A stretch of DNA of 64,000 bases, taken from assembly GCF_004339095.1 (NCBI RefSeq), contig NZ_SMGQ01000013.1, positions 62,001 to 126,000 on the forward strand. The letters are read 5' to 3'. This document shows, in pieces, positions 15,797-23,613 of this stretch. This DNA is from Natranaerovirga hydrolytica. Lineage in GTDB: Bacteria; Bacillota; Clostridia; Lachnospirales; DSM-24629. Position 1 is the stretch's first letter. Every line of letters starts with the position of its first letter. A program made the translations under genes and the position numbers. The notes beneath the pieces are model-generated. The model was given only the letters and a program-made list of their open reading frames with translations. It had not been told where the DNA came from and searched no databases.

Positions 15797-17414
15797 TGAA
15801 TTTTTTGAAACCATGAGACCCATAAGGAGTAGAAGGTTTTGGTATTGTTTTGGTATTGTTGGAATGACTATAGGCAACACCAGTATTGGAGTGGTAAGTG
15901 CTGTTTTATTAAGAGAGTTTGTAGATGTAGGAAATATAACGGGGATTGGTTCAGTACAACACATTGTAAAAATCTTAGTAGCTTATATTTTAACCCTTAT
16001 TATTCTGATTCCTACTTGTCAATATCTATATAATCGCTCTGCAAGATTAGCGTTTCGTGATAGTAAACAAGAGATTTTTTATAAGATATTGAAGTTACCT
16101 ATACCGTATTTTGAAAAAGTACACAGTGGAAAGGTAATGTCTGTGCTTATTAATGATTGTGATAAAATGATGGGGGTTATTACGGGAAGATTTCGAAGAA
16201 CATTTGCCCCTTTTATACAAATCATAACCTATGTTATTCCTATGTTGATTTTTGAATGGCGAATCACAGTTGTTTTATTGGTTATTAATGGCATTACTTT
16301 ATACGGTGATTTGAAGTTTTCTAAAAAAATTAAGGAAATCAGTCAAGTGGTTTTGGAAAAATTAAGCGATATGAACCAAACCATGATGAACTTTTTCAAT
16401 GGTATGCTGATTGTGCGTATGTTTTCTATAGAGAATGTAAGGGGAGAATATATTAAAGCAAATGAAGCCATGAGTACTCATAATACTAAAAAAGCACATA
16501 TTACTGGTTTGCATAATACCTACACTTTTATTGTATCCATGATCAATACGGTTTTGTTTTTGTTAGTAGCCAATATATTGGTGGTACTTGGGTTAACCAC
16601 CTACGGCAGTATTCTAGGCATTATGAGTATGCAAGTGATTTTAAATGAGTCATTTAAGTTGTTTTGTCAGTATCTGCCACAGGTTATTGAAGGCTATGCT
16701 GGTGCCAGCCGCGTCAATGAATTTTTAGAGTTGCCAGAGGAAGAAATGATCAAAGTAGAAGACGCCCATAACTTATCGTATATTGAGTTTAGGAATGTGA
16801 AATTTAAATACCCTAATACTCAAGAATGGGTATTGGATCATTTTAATTTAAAAATAAATAAAAATGAAACCATTGCAGTAATAGGAGAGAGTGGTAGTGG
16901 AAAAAGTACAATAGCAAAGCTCTTACTGGGGTTCTATCCAATTGAAAAAGGAACGATTGCTGTTGAGGGCACACCCATTAATGAAAAAAACTTATCCCAG
17001 CTGCGTCGTTTAATAGCATATGTTCCACAAGACGCATATGTCTTTAATGGTACAATTATAGAAAACATCCGTTACGGAAACGTAGATGCCACAGATGAAC
17101 AAGTATACCGTGCAGCTAAAATAGCAAATGCTTATGATTTTATTATGAAGCTTCAAGATGGGTTTGAAACCCTAGTAGGAGAGAGAGGAACAAAACTTTC
17201 AGGTGGACAACGCCAAAGAATTGCCATTGCAAGAGCCATTCTAAAAGATGCCCCAATTCTTATTTTAGATGAGGCAACAGCTTCACTAGATTCGGAGTCA
17301 GAAGCATTAATAAAGTCAGCTGTAGATAAAGTCCGCAAAGATAAGACAACCATCATCATTGCCCATCGACTATCAACTATAGAAGATGCAGATCGAGTGA
17401 TAAAAATAGAATAA
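15783..17414 (+). CDS. ABC half-transporter (exporter fold), subunit 2
   Basis: A 543-residue half-transporter starting at ATG 15783 with GGAGG at 15770-15774, inside the end of the previous gene; an in-frame TTG at 15765 precedes the ribosome site and is rejected. Six membrane segments are followed by Walker A GESGSGKST (about residues 368-376), LSGGQRQRI (about 473), ILILDEATASLD and IIAHRLST. All ATPase motifs look intact, so both sites of the heterodimer could hydrolyse ATP. The protein ends right after the switch region (RVIKIE), shorter than usual at the C-terminus. It is the last gene before a strong terminator. Confidence 0.9.
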   Translation: MKLVNEFFETMRPIRSRRFWYCFGIVGMTIGNTSIGVVSAVLLREFVDVGNITGIGSVQHIVKILVAYILTLIILIPTCQYLYNRSARLAFRDSKQEIFYKILKLPIPYFEKVHSGKVMSVLINDCDKMMGVITGRFRRTFAPFIQIITYVIPMLIFEWRITVVLLVINGITLYGDLKFSKKIKEISQVVLEKLSDMNQTMMNFFNGMLIVRMFSIENVRGEYIKANEAMSTHNTKKAHITGLHNTYTFIVSMINTVLFLLVANILVVLGLTTYGSILGIMSMQVILNESFKLFCQYLPQVIEGYAGASRVNEFLELPEEEMIKVEDAHNLSYIEFRNVKFKYPNTQEWVLDHFNLKINKNETIAVIGESGSGKSTIAKLLLGFYPIEKGTIAVEGTPINEKNLSQLRRLIAYVPQDAYVFNGTIIENIRYGNVDATDEQVYRAAKIANAYDFIMKLQDGFETLVGERGTKLSGGQRQRIAIARAILKDAPILILDEATASLDSESEALIKSAVDKVRKDKTTIIIAHRLSTIEDADRVIKIE

Positions 17415-17423
17415 AATGAGTAG

Positions 17424-17453
17424 GCCGGCAAGATGAATTTTGCCGGCTTTTTA
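17424..17453 (+). terminator. strong rho-independent terminator of the NRPS-like cluster
   Basis: GCCGGCAA (17424-17431) pairs with TTGCCGGC (17440-17447), followed by TTTTTATATT. It is the most GC-rich stem in this part of the window. Confidence 0.88.
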
Positions 17454-17490
17454 TATTAGTATAAGTTACTGACACAAAAAAAGAGTGAAA

Positions 17491-17533
17491 AATATTGACA
17501 TTCATTATCAAATAGTATACCATATAGGGGTAT
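17491..17533 (+). promoter_or_regulatory. csoR promoter with overlapping Fur-like and CsoR-like sites
   Basis: The -35 is TTGACA (17495-17500); the -10 lies in TATACCAT (17516-17523). AATATTGACATTCATTATC (17491-17509) matches the Fur consensus at 15 of 19 positions and shares TGACATTCATTA with the box before the iron importer. ATACCATATAGGGGTAT (17517-17533) is a palindrome with the TACC/GGGGTA ends typical of CsoR operators and covers the -10. Confidence 0.65.
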
Positions 17534-17555
17534 GAGGTATATAAGGAGGAATTGT

Positions 17556-17831
17556 ATGAGACAATGTATGGAAATCGAAAAGGTGCAAGCTCGATTAAAG
17601 AGAATTGAAGGTCAAGTAAGAGGATTATCAGCCATGATTGAAAAAGACGTGCCTTGTGAAGACATTTTAATTCAAATTAGTGCAGCTAAAACCGCCCTTC
17701 ATAAAACTGGGCAGATTATCCTTGAAGGCCATCTTCATCATTGCATTGCAGATAGTATAAAGAATGGTGAAGAATATGTAGCAATTGAAAAATTGAGCAA
17801 AGCCTTAGAGCAATTTGCGAGGTTAGGATAA
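17556..17831 (+). CDS. csoR: CsoR-family metal-sensing repressor
   Basis: A 91-residue all-helical repressor of the CsoR/RcnR/FrmR (DUF156) family. The start is ATG 17556 with AAGGAGGA at 17543-17550. Cys34, His59 and Cys63 reproduce the Cu(I)-binding triad of CsoR with identical spacing (25 and 4 residues). KVQARLKRIEGQVRGLSAMIE is the typical first helix. It probably represses its own promoter through the palindrome at 17517-17533 and is relieved by Cu(I), or another thiophilic metal. It precedes a P-type metal ATPase by 9 bases, the usual partner. Confidence 0.88.
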   Translation: MRQCMEIEKVQARLKRIEGQVRGLSAMIEKDVPCEDILIQISAAKTALHKTGQIILEGHLHHCIADSIKNGEEYVAIEKLSKALEQFARLG

Positions 17832-17840
17832 GGAGGCACT

Positions 17841-19751
17841 ATGAATAATATAATAGGATGGTTAAAGGAAGAGGATAGATTAACGATTGTGTATACAGCA
17901 ATCTCTGCACTGTTTTTAATACTTAGCTTTACGACTCAATATGAACCATTTGGAATCAATTTAGCCTGGGGGGCCATTCTTATCTCAGGGACTCCAATTG
18001 TATATGGTAGTTTTAAACGTCTCATATTTTACAAAGATATAAAAGCTGGCTTATTAGTATCCATTGCGTTGATTGCTTGTATATTAGTAGGAGAGTATTT
18101 TGCTGCAGGTGAAGTTGTTGTTATTATGATGATTGGTGAATTGCTTGAAGACTATACCGTGAGACGTTCAAAAATGGGGCTTAAAAATCTAATTGCGTTA
18201 CAACCAACAAAAGCTCGTGTGCTTCGAAATGGAGCATATGAAATGATTGAGTCCCAAGAGGTTAGGGTTGGAGACAAGATTAGAATTATTGCAGGAGAGG
18301 CCATACCAGTTGACGGTATGATTATTGAGGGAATAACCAGCATCGATCAATCGGTTATGACAGGAGAGTCTATACCTGTTGAAAAAAGTAACGGAGATGA
18401 TGTTTTTAGTGCAACGGTGAATACATATGGCACCATAGTGATTGAAGCTAAAAAGGTAGGAGAAGATTCTTCTATAGCGAAGATGATTCATATGATAAAA
18501 GAAGCAGAAACGAAAAAAGCGCCTATACTTAGCGTGATGGATAGGTGGGCAAGTTACTTGGTCGTCATTGCCCTTGTCCTTTCAGTGCTTATTGGGTTGA
18601 TTACTCAAGATATCCTGCGAGCAATTACGGTTTTAGTTGTGTTTTGCCCTTGTGCGCTGGTTCTTGCAACACCTACAGCAATAGCTGCTGGTATTGGGAA
18701 TGCAACCAAACATGGCATTATTGTTAAATCAGGAGAAGCCCTTGAAAGACTTGGCAAAGTAGCTCGTGTGGTATTTGATAAAACAGGCACTTTAACAATT
18801 GGGGAGCCAGAAGTAAATAACATTATGATCAATCAATCGGTTCAACAATCAGAAGAAGAATTTTTACGATTGGTTAGCAGCGCTCAGCTGTATTCAGAAC
18901 ATCCATTAGGTGTTGCAATTAGAAAATTTGCAACAGCAAATAACCACCAATTGGTAGAGCCTAAAGATTTTCAAGTCATACCGGGCAAAGGTGTTATTGC
19001 ACAGGTAGAAAGCCATGAAGTGGTTGTAGGAAATCCAGCACTAATAGCATCTTATGGCTTTGTAATCGATAAGGCATTAAAAAAGAAATTTGATAATGAA
19101 AATGAAAAAGGAAATACAGCTGTTTTAGTGGCTATTGATAAAAAGGTTGCAGGTATTATTACACTGTCTGATCAATTGAGACCAGATTCAGGACGTATTG
19201 TTAATGAAATCTATAAATGGGGCGCTAAGATTAGTTTGTTAACGGGAGATAATGAAAAAGTGGCACTTAAAATTGCAAATGAAGTTGGCATAAATGAGTA
19301 TATAGCATCAGCTCTTCCTGAAGATAAAGTGAAAACCGTTGAATCATATGAAGCCAGTGGTCAAAAAACTTGTATGGTTGGAGATGGCATAAATGATGCA
19401 CCAGCCTTAAAAACTGCTTTTGTGAGCATTGCTATGGCTGGAATTGGAAGTGACATTGCTACTGAATCGGCAGACATAGTGTTGGTAAAAGATGATTTAA
19501 TAAAGCTTCCATATATTATGAAACTGTCTAGAGATGTGATTAAAAAAATTAATCAAAACATTATCATTTCTATGGTACTCAATTTCGGTGCCATTGGATT
19601 GGCTGGTTTTGGTTTGCTTAATCCCGTAACAGGGGCACTTGTTCATAATGTAGGTTCAGTTTTAGTCGTTATCAATGCAGCATTTTTACTGAATAAAAAC
19701 AAAGGTAGGTCACTTGAATTAGGGTATCAATTCAAACGAGTTGCTAGATAA
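17841..19751 (+). CDS. P1B-type heavy-metal-translocating ATPase
   Basis: A 636-residue metal-pumping ATPase. It has TGES in the actuator domain, the transmembrane CPC motif (residues 268-270), the phosphorylated Asp313 in DKTGTLT, an HP pair in SEHPLG and the hinge GDGINDAP (about 514-521). There is no N-terminal CxxC metal-binding domain. The last helices read HNVGSVLVVINA: neither the MSS pattern of Cu(I) pumps nor the DxG of Zn/Cd pumps is present, so the metal is uncertain. The csoR partner favours copper, while the Fur-like box in the shared promoter raises iron. It should export metal from the cytoplasm. Confidence 0.88.
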   Translation: MNNIIGWLKEEDRLTIVYTAISALFLILSFTTQYEPFGINLAWGAILISGTPIVYGSFKRLIFYKDIKAGLLVSIALIACILVGEYFAAGEVVVIMMIGELLEDYTVRRSKMGLKNLIALQPTKARVLRNGAYEMIESQEVRVGDKIRIIAGEAIPVDGMIIEGITSIDQSVMTGESIPVEKSNGDDVFSATVNTYGTIVIEAKKVGEDSSIAKMIHMIKEAETKKAPILSVMDRWASYLVVIALVLSVLIGLITQDILRAITVLVVFCPCALVLATPTAIAAGIGNATKHGIIVKSGEALERLGKVARVVFDKTGTLTIGEPEVNNIMINQSVQQSEEEFLRLVSSAQLYSEHPLGVAIRKFATANNHQLVEPKDFQVIPGKGVIAQVESHEVVVGNPALIASYGFVIDKALKKKFDNENEKGNTAVLVAIDKKVAGIITLSDQLRPDSGRIVNEIYKWGAKISLLTGDNEKVALKIANEVGINEYIASALPEDKVKTVESYEASGQKTCMVGDGINDAPALKTAFVSIAMAGIGSDIATESADIVLVKDDLIKLPYIMKLSRDVIKKINQNIIISMVLNFGAIGLAGFGLLNPVTGALVHNVGSVLVVINAAFLLNKNKGRSLELGYQFKRVAR

Positions 19752-19761
19752 AAAAGCAATC

Positions 19762-19806
19762 AAAAAAGGTACTCGTGTTTATTTTATCAACACAAGTACC
19801 TTTTTA
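19762..19806. terminator. bidirectional terminator
   Basis: AAAAAAGGTACTCGTGT pairs with ACACAAGTACCTTTTT (19762-19806), with A and T runs on the two sides, between the convergent ATPase and symporter genes. Confidence 0.85.
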
Positions 19807-19815
19807 AAAAGATGA

Positions 19816-21174
19816 TTAATCGTTGAAATGACCTTCTTCCAATTTGCTTTCGTAATCATTAGTGGTGCGAACAACAAGAGATACTAATCCTAATAAGGCA
19901 ATTAAGTTAGGAATAACCATTAAACCGTTAAAAGTATCGGCTAATTCCCATACTATATCTACTTGCATTGTTGTACCAACAATAACGAATATTAAAACTA
20001 AAATTCGATAAAGTGTAATGCCCTTCTTACCAAAAATGTATTTAATATTTGCTTCCCCAAAGTAGTACCAACTGATAATAGTAGATAATGCAAAAAAGAA
20101 CAAACATACAGCAATAAAGGGACTTCCAAATCTGCCCAAACCACTAATAAAAGCTTCTTGAGTCAATTGTGCGCCTGTAAATCCAGTTGTAAAAGAGCCA
20201 GTTGTTAAGATAACAAGAGCAGTTAATGTACACACAATGCCTGTATCAATTATGACACCCATAATAGCAACTAAACCTTGTTGAGCAGGATGTTTAACTT
20301 TAGCAATGGCGTGAGCATGAGGTGTAGAACCCATACCAGCTTCGTTAGAAAACAGTCCTCTAGCCACACCATAGCGGAAAGATGCTTTTACAGTAGAACC
20401 AAGAAAGCCACCTGTAGCAGCCATTGGATTAAAGGCACTATGAAAAATCATCTGAAAAGCAGGTAAAATTTGATTGTAATTAGCAATGACAATCACTAAG
20501 GCACCAACAATATATAATCCTGCCATTACAGGGACGATTTTTTCAGTAAAAGAAGCGATTCGACTAATGCCGCCAATAATAATTAACCCGACAATAGCTG
20601 CCACAACAATCCCAGTAACGATGTTTGGAATATTAAAAGCCGTATGTACTGCATCAGAAATAGAGTTAGATTGAACCATATTGCCCATAAATCCTAAAGC
20701 TAAAACAATAGAAATAGCAAAAAAACCAGCTAAATATTTATTGCCAAGTCCTTTCTTAATATAGTAAGCTGGACCACCAGTTAATTCACCGTCTACTTTT
20801 TCAGTATGTGTTTGAGCCAGAACAGCTTCTGCAAAGATTGTTCCCATTCCCAAAAAGCCACTCACCCACATCCAAAAAATAGCCCCTGGTCCACCTGATG
20901 CTAAAGCAGTTGCAACACCGGCTAGATTTCCTGTACCAACTTGAGCCGCAATAGCAGTTGTAAGGGCCTGAAAAGAAGATATTCCATCTTCGTCAGCCTT
21001 AGCTGTTTTCTTAAATACACCACCAAACGTTTCCTTCCAAACATACTTAAACTTTCTGACTTGTATAAATCGTAGTTTAAGTGTGAATAAAACCCCTGTA
21101 CCCAGTAAAAAAAACAACATAACAGGTCCCCATAAAACATCATTGATTTGTTTAACAATATTCATTACGTCCAT
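19816..21174 (-). CDS. amino-acid/Na+ symporter (AGCS family)
   Basis: A 452-residue polytopic protein of the alanine or glycine:cation symporter family. Signature segments are AAQVGTGNLAGVATAL, GPGAIFWMWVSGFLGM, ARGLFSNEAGMGS with its conserved acidic residue, and ISWYYFGEANIKYIFG. It imports glycine and/or alanine with sodium. The upstream glycine riboswitch and terminator (21234-21397) indicate glycine-controlled expression and make glycine a likely substrate. The gene is monocistronic, converging with the metal ATPase at a shared terminator. GGAGGT stands upstream of the minus-strand ATG at 21174. Confidence 0.93.
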   Translation of the reverse strand: MDVMNIVKQINDVLWGPVMLFFLLGTGVLFTLKLRFIQVRKFKYVWKETFGGVFKKTAKADEDGISSFQALTTAIAAQVGTGNLAGVATALASGGPGAIFWMWVSGFLGMGTIFAEAVLAQTHTEKVDGELTGGPAYYIKKGLGNKYLAGFFAISIVLALGFMGNMVQSNSISDAVHTAFNIPNIVTGIVVAAIVGLIIIGGISRIASFTEKIVPVMAGLYIVGALVIVIANYNQILPAFQMIFHSAFNPMAATGGFLGSTVKASFRYGVARGLFSNEAGMGSTPHAHAIAKVKHPAQQGLVAIMGVIIDTGIVCTLTALVILTTGSFTTGFTGAQLTQEAFISGLGRFGSPFIAVCLFFFALSTIISWYYFGEANIKYIFGKKGITLYRILVLIFVIVGTTMQVDIVWELADTFNGLMVIPNLIALLGLVSLVVRTTNDYESKLEEGHFND

Positions 21175-21233
21175 CTGATAACCTCCATAATCATTATTTT
21201 GTGTGATGAATGAATACTTTTCTAAAAAGACCC

Positions 21234-21269
21234 AAAAAAATAAGAGACTAAAGCATAAACTTAGTCTCT
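21234..21269 (-). terminator. riboswitch expression-platform terminator
   Basis: On the minus strand AGAGACTAA (complement of 21261-21269) pairs with TTAGTCTCT (complement of 21243-21251), followed by T residues (21234-21240 complement). It lies between the glycine aptamer and the symporter start, so it is the likely regulated terminator. Confidence 0.75.
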
Positions 21270-21309
21270 GGAATTTAAGATAAACAATGGGTTTATCATT
21301 AAAGATGAA

Positions 21310-21397
21310 TCATCTGTCCTTTTACCTGAGAGTTTCACCTGTATAACAGGCTTTCCCCTTCGGTGCTCTTTTGAGTCTCTCCAGAGTTTCGTCCAAT
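21310..21397 (-). promoter_or_regulatory. glycine riboswitch (single aptamer)
   Basis: Read on the minus strand the order is CTGGAGAG, AGCACCGAAGGGGAAA, CTGTTATACAG hairpin, AAACTCTCAGGTAAAAGGACAGA. These are the conserved elements of a glycine aptamer. Only one full aptamer is seen; no second copy occurs up to the start codon, so it is a singlet type, perhaps with a partial ghost stem. It precedes an AGCS symporter, a known target class. Confidence 0.88.
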
Positions 21398-21578
21398 AAC
21401 GGTCTATACAATATATTCCGCTATCTTCATTCGAAGTTTATAAAATTTTATTATTTGAATAAGAATAATTTTAACAAAAACCCATTTAAAAATCAATACA
21501 AACTTACTTAGTAGGTTAATAAGTCTTTACCGTTAGAGATGAAACAGTAGGTAGGGCATATTTATTAGTAGAAACACC

Positions 21579-21607
21579 TTGACATATTTGTGCAGATGGT
21601 GTATTTT
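21579..21607 (+). promoter_or_regulatory. sigma-A promoter of guaC
   Basis: TTGACA (21579-21584), a 17-base spacer, then TATTTT (21602-21607), 57 bases before the GMP reductase start. Confidence 0.65.
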
Positions 21608-21663
21608 ATCAACTGATTAACATTATTTTTATAAACTAACAATCAACCTAGAGGGGTGAAATT

Positions 21664-22647
21664 ATGGAAAATGTATTTGATTATGAAGATATACAATTAA
21701 TTCCAGCAAAGTGTATCGTAAACAGTCGATCTGAATGTGATGCCAGTGTTAGATTAGGAAATCATACATTTAAGTTGCCAGTGGTACCAGCTAACATGCA
21801 AACGATTATTGATGAAAAAGTTGCTATCTATTTAGCAGAAAAAGGTTATTTTTATATTATGCATCGTTTTCAACCAGAAAAAAGAAATGATTTTATTAAA
21901 GATATGAAAAATAGAGGATTGATCACCTCTATTAGCGTAGGTGTTAAAGAAGAAGAATATGGATTTATTATAGAACTATCTGAGAAAAACCTTATACCTG
22001 ACTATATTACTATAGATATAGCTCACGGACATTCTAACGCAGTCATTAATATGATCAAACATATTAAAAAGCATTTACCCAATAGCTTTGTCATTGCAGG
22101 TAATGTAGGTACGCCAGAAGCAGTGAGAGAATTAGAAAATGCCGGTGCAGATGCAACAAAAGTAGGCATTGGACCAGGAAAAGTCTGTATTACCAAGATA
22201 AAGACAGGATTTGGTACAGGTGGATGGCAATTGGCTGCTCTTCGTTGGTGTTCAAAAGCAGCCACCAAACCTGTTATAGCAGATGGTGGTGTTAGAACCC
22301 ATGGTGATATTGCAAAATCTATTCGATTTGGTGCATCTATGGTTATGATTGGTTCCTTATTTGCAGGCCATGAAGAATCACCAGGAGAAACCATTGAAAA
22401 AGATGGACAATGCTATAAAGCTTATTTTGGTTCAGCATCAGAATACCAAAAGGGTGAAAAAAAGAACGTAGAAGGAAAAAGAATTCTTGTGGATCATAAA
22501 GGGAGTTTAGAAGATACTTTAAAGGAGATGGAACAAGACATTCAATCCTCTATTTCTTATGCAGGTGGCAGTACGTTAGAAGCCATTCGAACGGTAGATT
22601 ATGTCATTGTTAAAAATTCTATTTTTAATGGAGACAAAGTGTATTAA
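21664..22647 (+). CDS. guaC: GMP reductase
   Basis: A 327-residue (beta/alpha)8 enzyme that reduces GMP to IMP with NADPH, releasing ammonia, in purine salvage. It lacks the CBS insert of IMP dehydrogenase. Key features are the N-terminal [22 protein letters not shown]-type loop [11 protein letters not shown] with catalytic Cys175, [26 protein letters not shown] and [15 protein letters not shown]. Length and motifs match the GuaC of Gram-positives (about 325 residues). It has its own promoter (21579) and a palindromic element just downstream that may terminate it. No neighbouring purine gene is present. Confidence 0.92.
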   Translation: MENVFDYEDIQLIPAKCIVNSRSECDASVRLGNHTFKLPVVPANMQTIIDEKVAIYLAEKGYFYIMHRFQPEKRNDFIKDMKNRGLITSISVGVKEEEYGFIIELSEKNLIPDYITIDIAHGHSNAVINMIKHIKKHLPNSFVIAGNVGTPEAVRELENAGADATKVGIGPGKVCITKIKTGFGTGGWQLAALRWCSKAATKPVIADGGVRTHGDIAKSIRFGASMVMIGSLFAGHEESPGETIEKDGQCYKAYFGSASEYQKGEKKNVEGKRILVDHKGSLEDTLKEMEQDIQSSISYAGGSTLEAIRTVDYVIVKNSIFNGDKVY

Positions 22648-22683
22648 ATATAATCATCAATAAAACACTCTTTTTTTGAGATG

Positions 22684-22733
22684 AACCGACCCCCAAAAGT
22701 TAGACCTAAAAATCTAACAACTGGAGGTCGGTT
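22684..22733. mobile_element. facing IS3-family-like ends, possibly used as terminator
   Basis: AACCGACCCCCAAAAGTTAGA (start 22684) and TCTAACAACTGGAGGTCGGTT (ending 22733) are imperfect inverted repeats of 21 bases (17 paired) separated by 8 bases and followed by TTTTT. The GAACCGACCCCCAAAAGTTAGAC edge resembles IS150/IS3-group terminal repeats. It could be a solo remnant of two IS ends, or simply a terminator for guaC. Confidence 0.45.
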
Positions 22734-22787
22734 TTTTATGTTGAATGGTTAAAATTTTAATTGTAAGATGACAACAAAAGTACCGTG

Positions 22788-23387
22788 TTAATCATTACAG
22801 GTATGTAAAACAATAGACTTTACTAAGCGTTTAACAAAAGTATCAATATATTGAATTAAATCATAGCTTCCATCATGAAGTGCCCAATTGTATACAGCAC
22901 CTCGCACAGAGACAAATAAAAATTCTACAATATCATCTGCAGTCATATCAGACACAAGTTCCCCTTTGTTCTGACCTTCCTCAATAACTTTTTTTAAAAC
23001 TTGCTGCATGGTTCTTCCTTTTATAGCAAACAAGTTATTTTTCACAGTATAGAGCTGTTTTACAAAATCTAACCCTCGGTCGATGTTGTATTGTGCATAA
23101 AATCTAAAATAGGAAACAATTTTTTCTTGGCTGGTATCTTCAGATAAAGCATTGGCTACAACTTCTGAAAAATATTCATCTGCAACTTTAAAAATAATGT
23201 CTAGAATGGTATATTTAGATTCAAAATAATTATAAAAAGTACCAACAGATACTTGGGCTGCTTTACATATCTCAGAAACAGTAATATTTTCAAATCCCTT
23301 TTTTTCGATCAAATGGATTGTGATTTCATATAAGTGTTCTTTGGTTTTTTGGGCTTGTATTGTTCGCTGAGTATGCTTTTTTTTCAT
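22788..23387 (-). CDS. TetR-family transcriptional repressor
   Basis: A 199-residue regulator. The N-terminal helix-turn-helix reads ITVSEICKAAQVSVGTFYNYFESKYTILD, typical of TetR; the C-terminal ligand domain has no specific signature. The basic N-terminus MKKKHTQRTIQAQKTKEH is common in the family. It is divergent from the secreted flavin reductase gene, and two palindromes in the shared 226-base region (23519-23540 and 23553-23586) are good operator candidates. It probably represses that reductase; the inducer is unknown. Confidence 0.88.
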   Translation of the reverse strand: MKKKHTQRTIQAQKTKEHLYEITIHLIEKKGFENITVSEICKAAQVSVGTFYNYFESKYTILDIIFKVADEYFSEVVANALSEDTSQEKIVSYFRFYAQYNIDRGLDFVKQLYTVKNNLFAIKGRTMQQVLKKVIEEGQNKGELVSDMTADDIVEFLFVSVRGAVYNWALHDGSYDLIQYIDTFVKRLVKSIVLHTCND

Positions 23388-23482
23388 AGTTAAATACTCC
23401 TAGTTTTTATTTTAAATTATAGCAAATACAATAGTAAAAGTAAATTAAGCACAAAAAAATTGTGATGGAATTAACAAAAATA

Positions 23483-23586
23483 TTGACTTTTTATTAACAA
23501 TTAATTACAATGAAGTTATTCACTGAATTGATTCGGTGAAATACAATAATTGCTGTAAGTATGATTATCACTTAATTTACTTACAG
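23483..23586 (+). promoter_or_regulatory. promoter and candidate TetR operators of the flavin reductase
   Basis: TTGACT (23483-23488), a 17-base spacer and TACAAT (23506-23511) form the promoter. At +1 to +25, TTCACTGAAT (23519-23528) faces ATTCGGTGAA (23531-23540), a nearly perfect palindrome. A second inverted repeat, CTGTAAGTA (23553-23561) and TACTTACAG (23578-23586), is perfect with a 16-base gap. Confidence 0.65.
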
Positions 23587-23613
23587 TACCAAAAATTTTA
23601 GGAGGGTTATATT

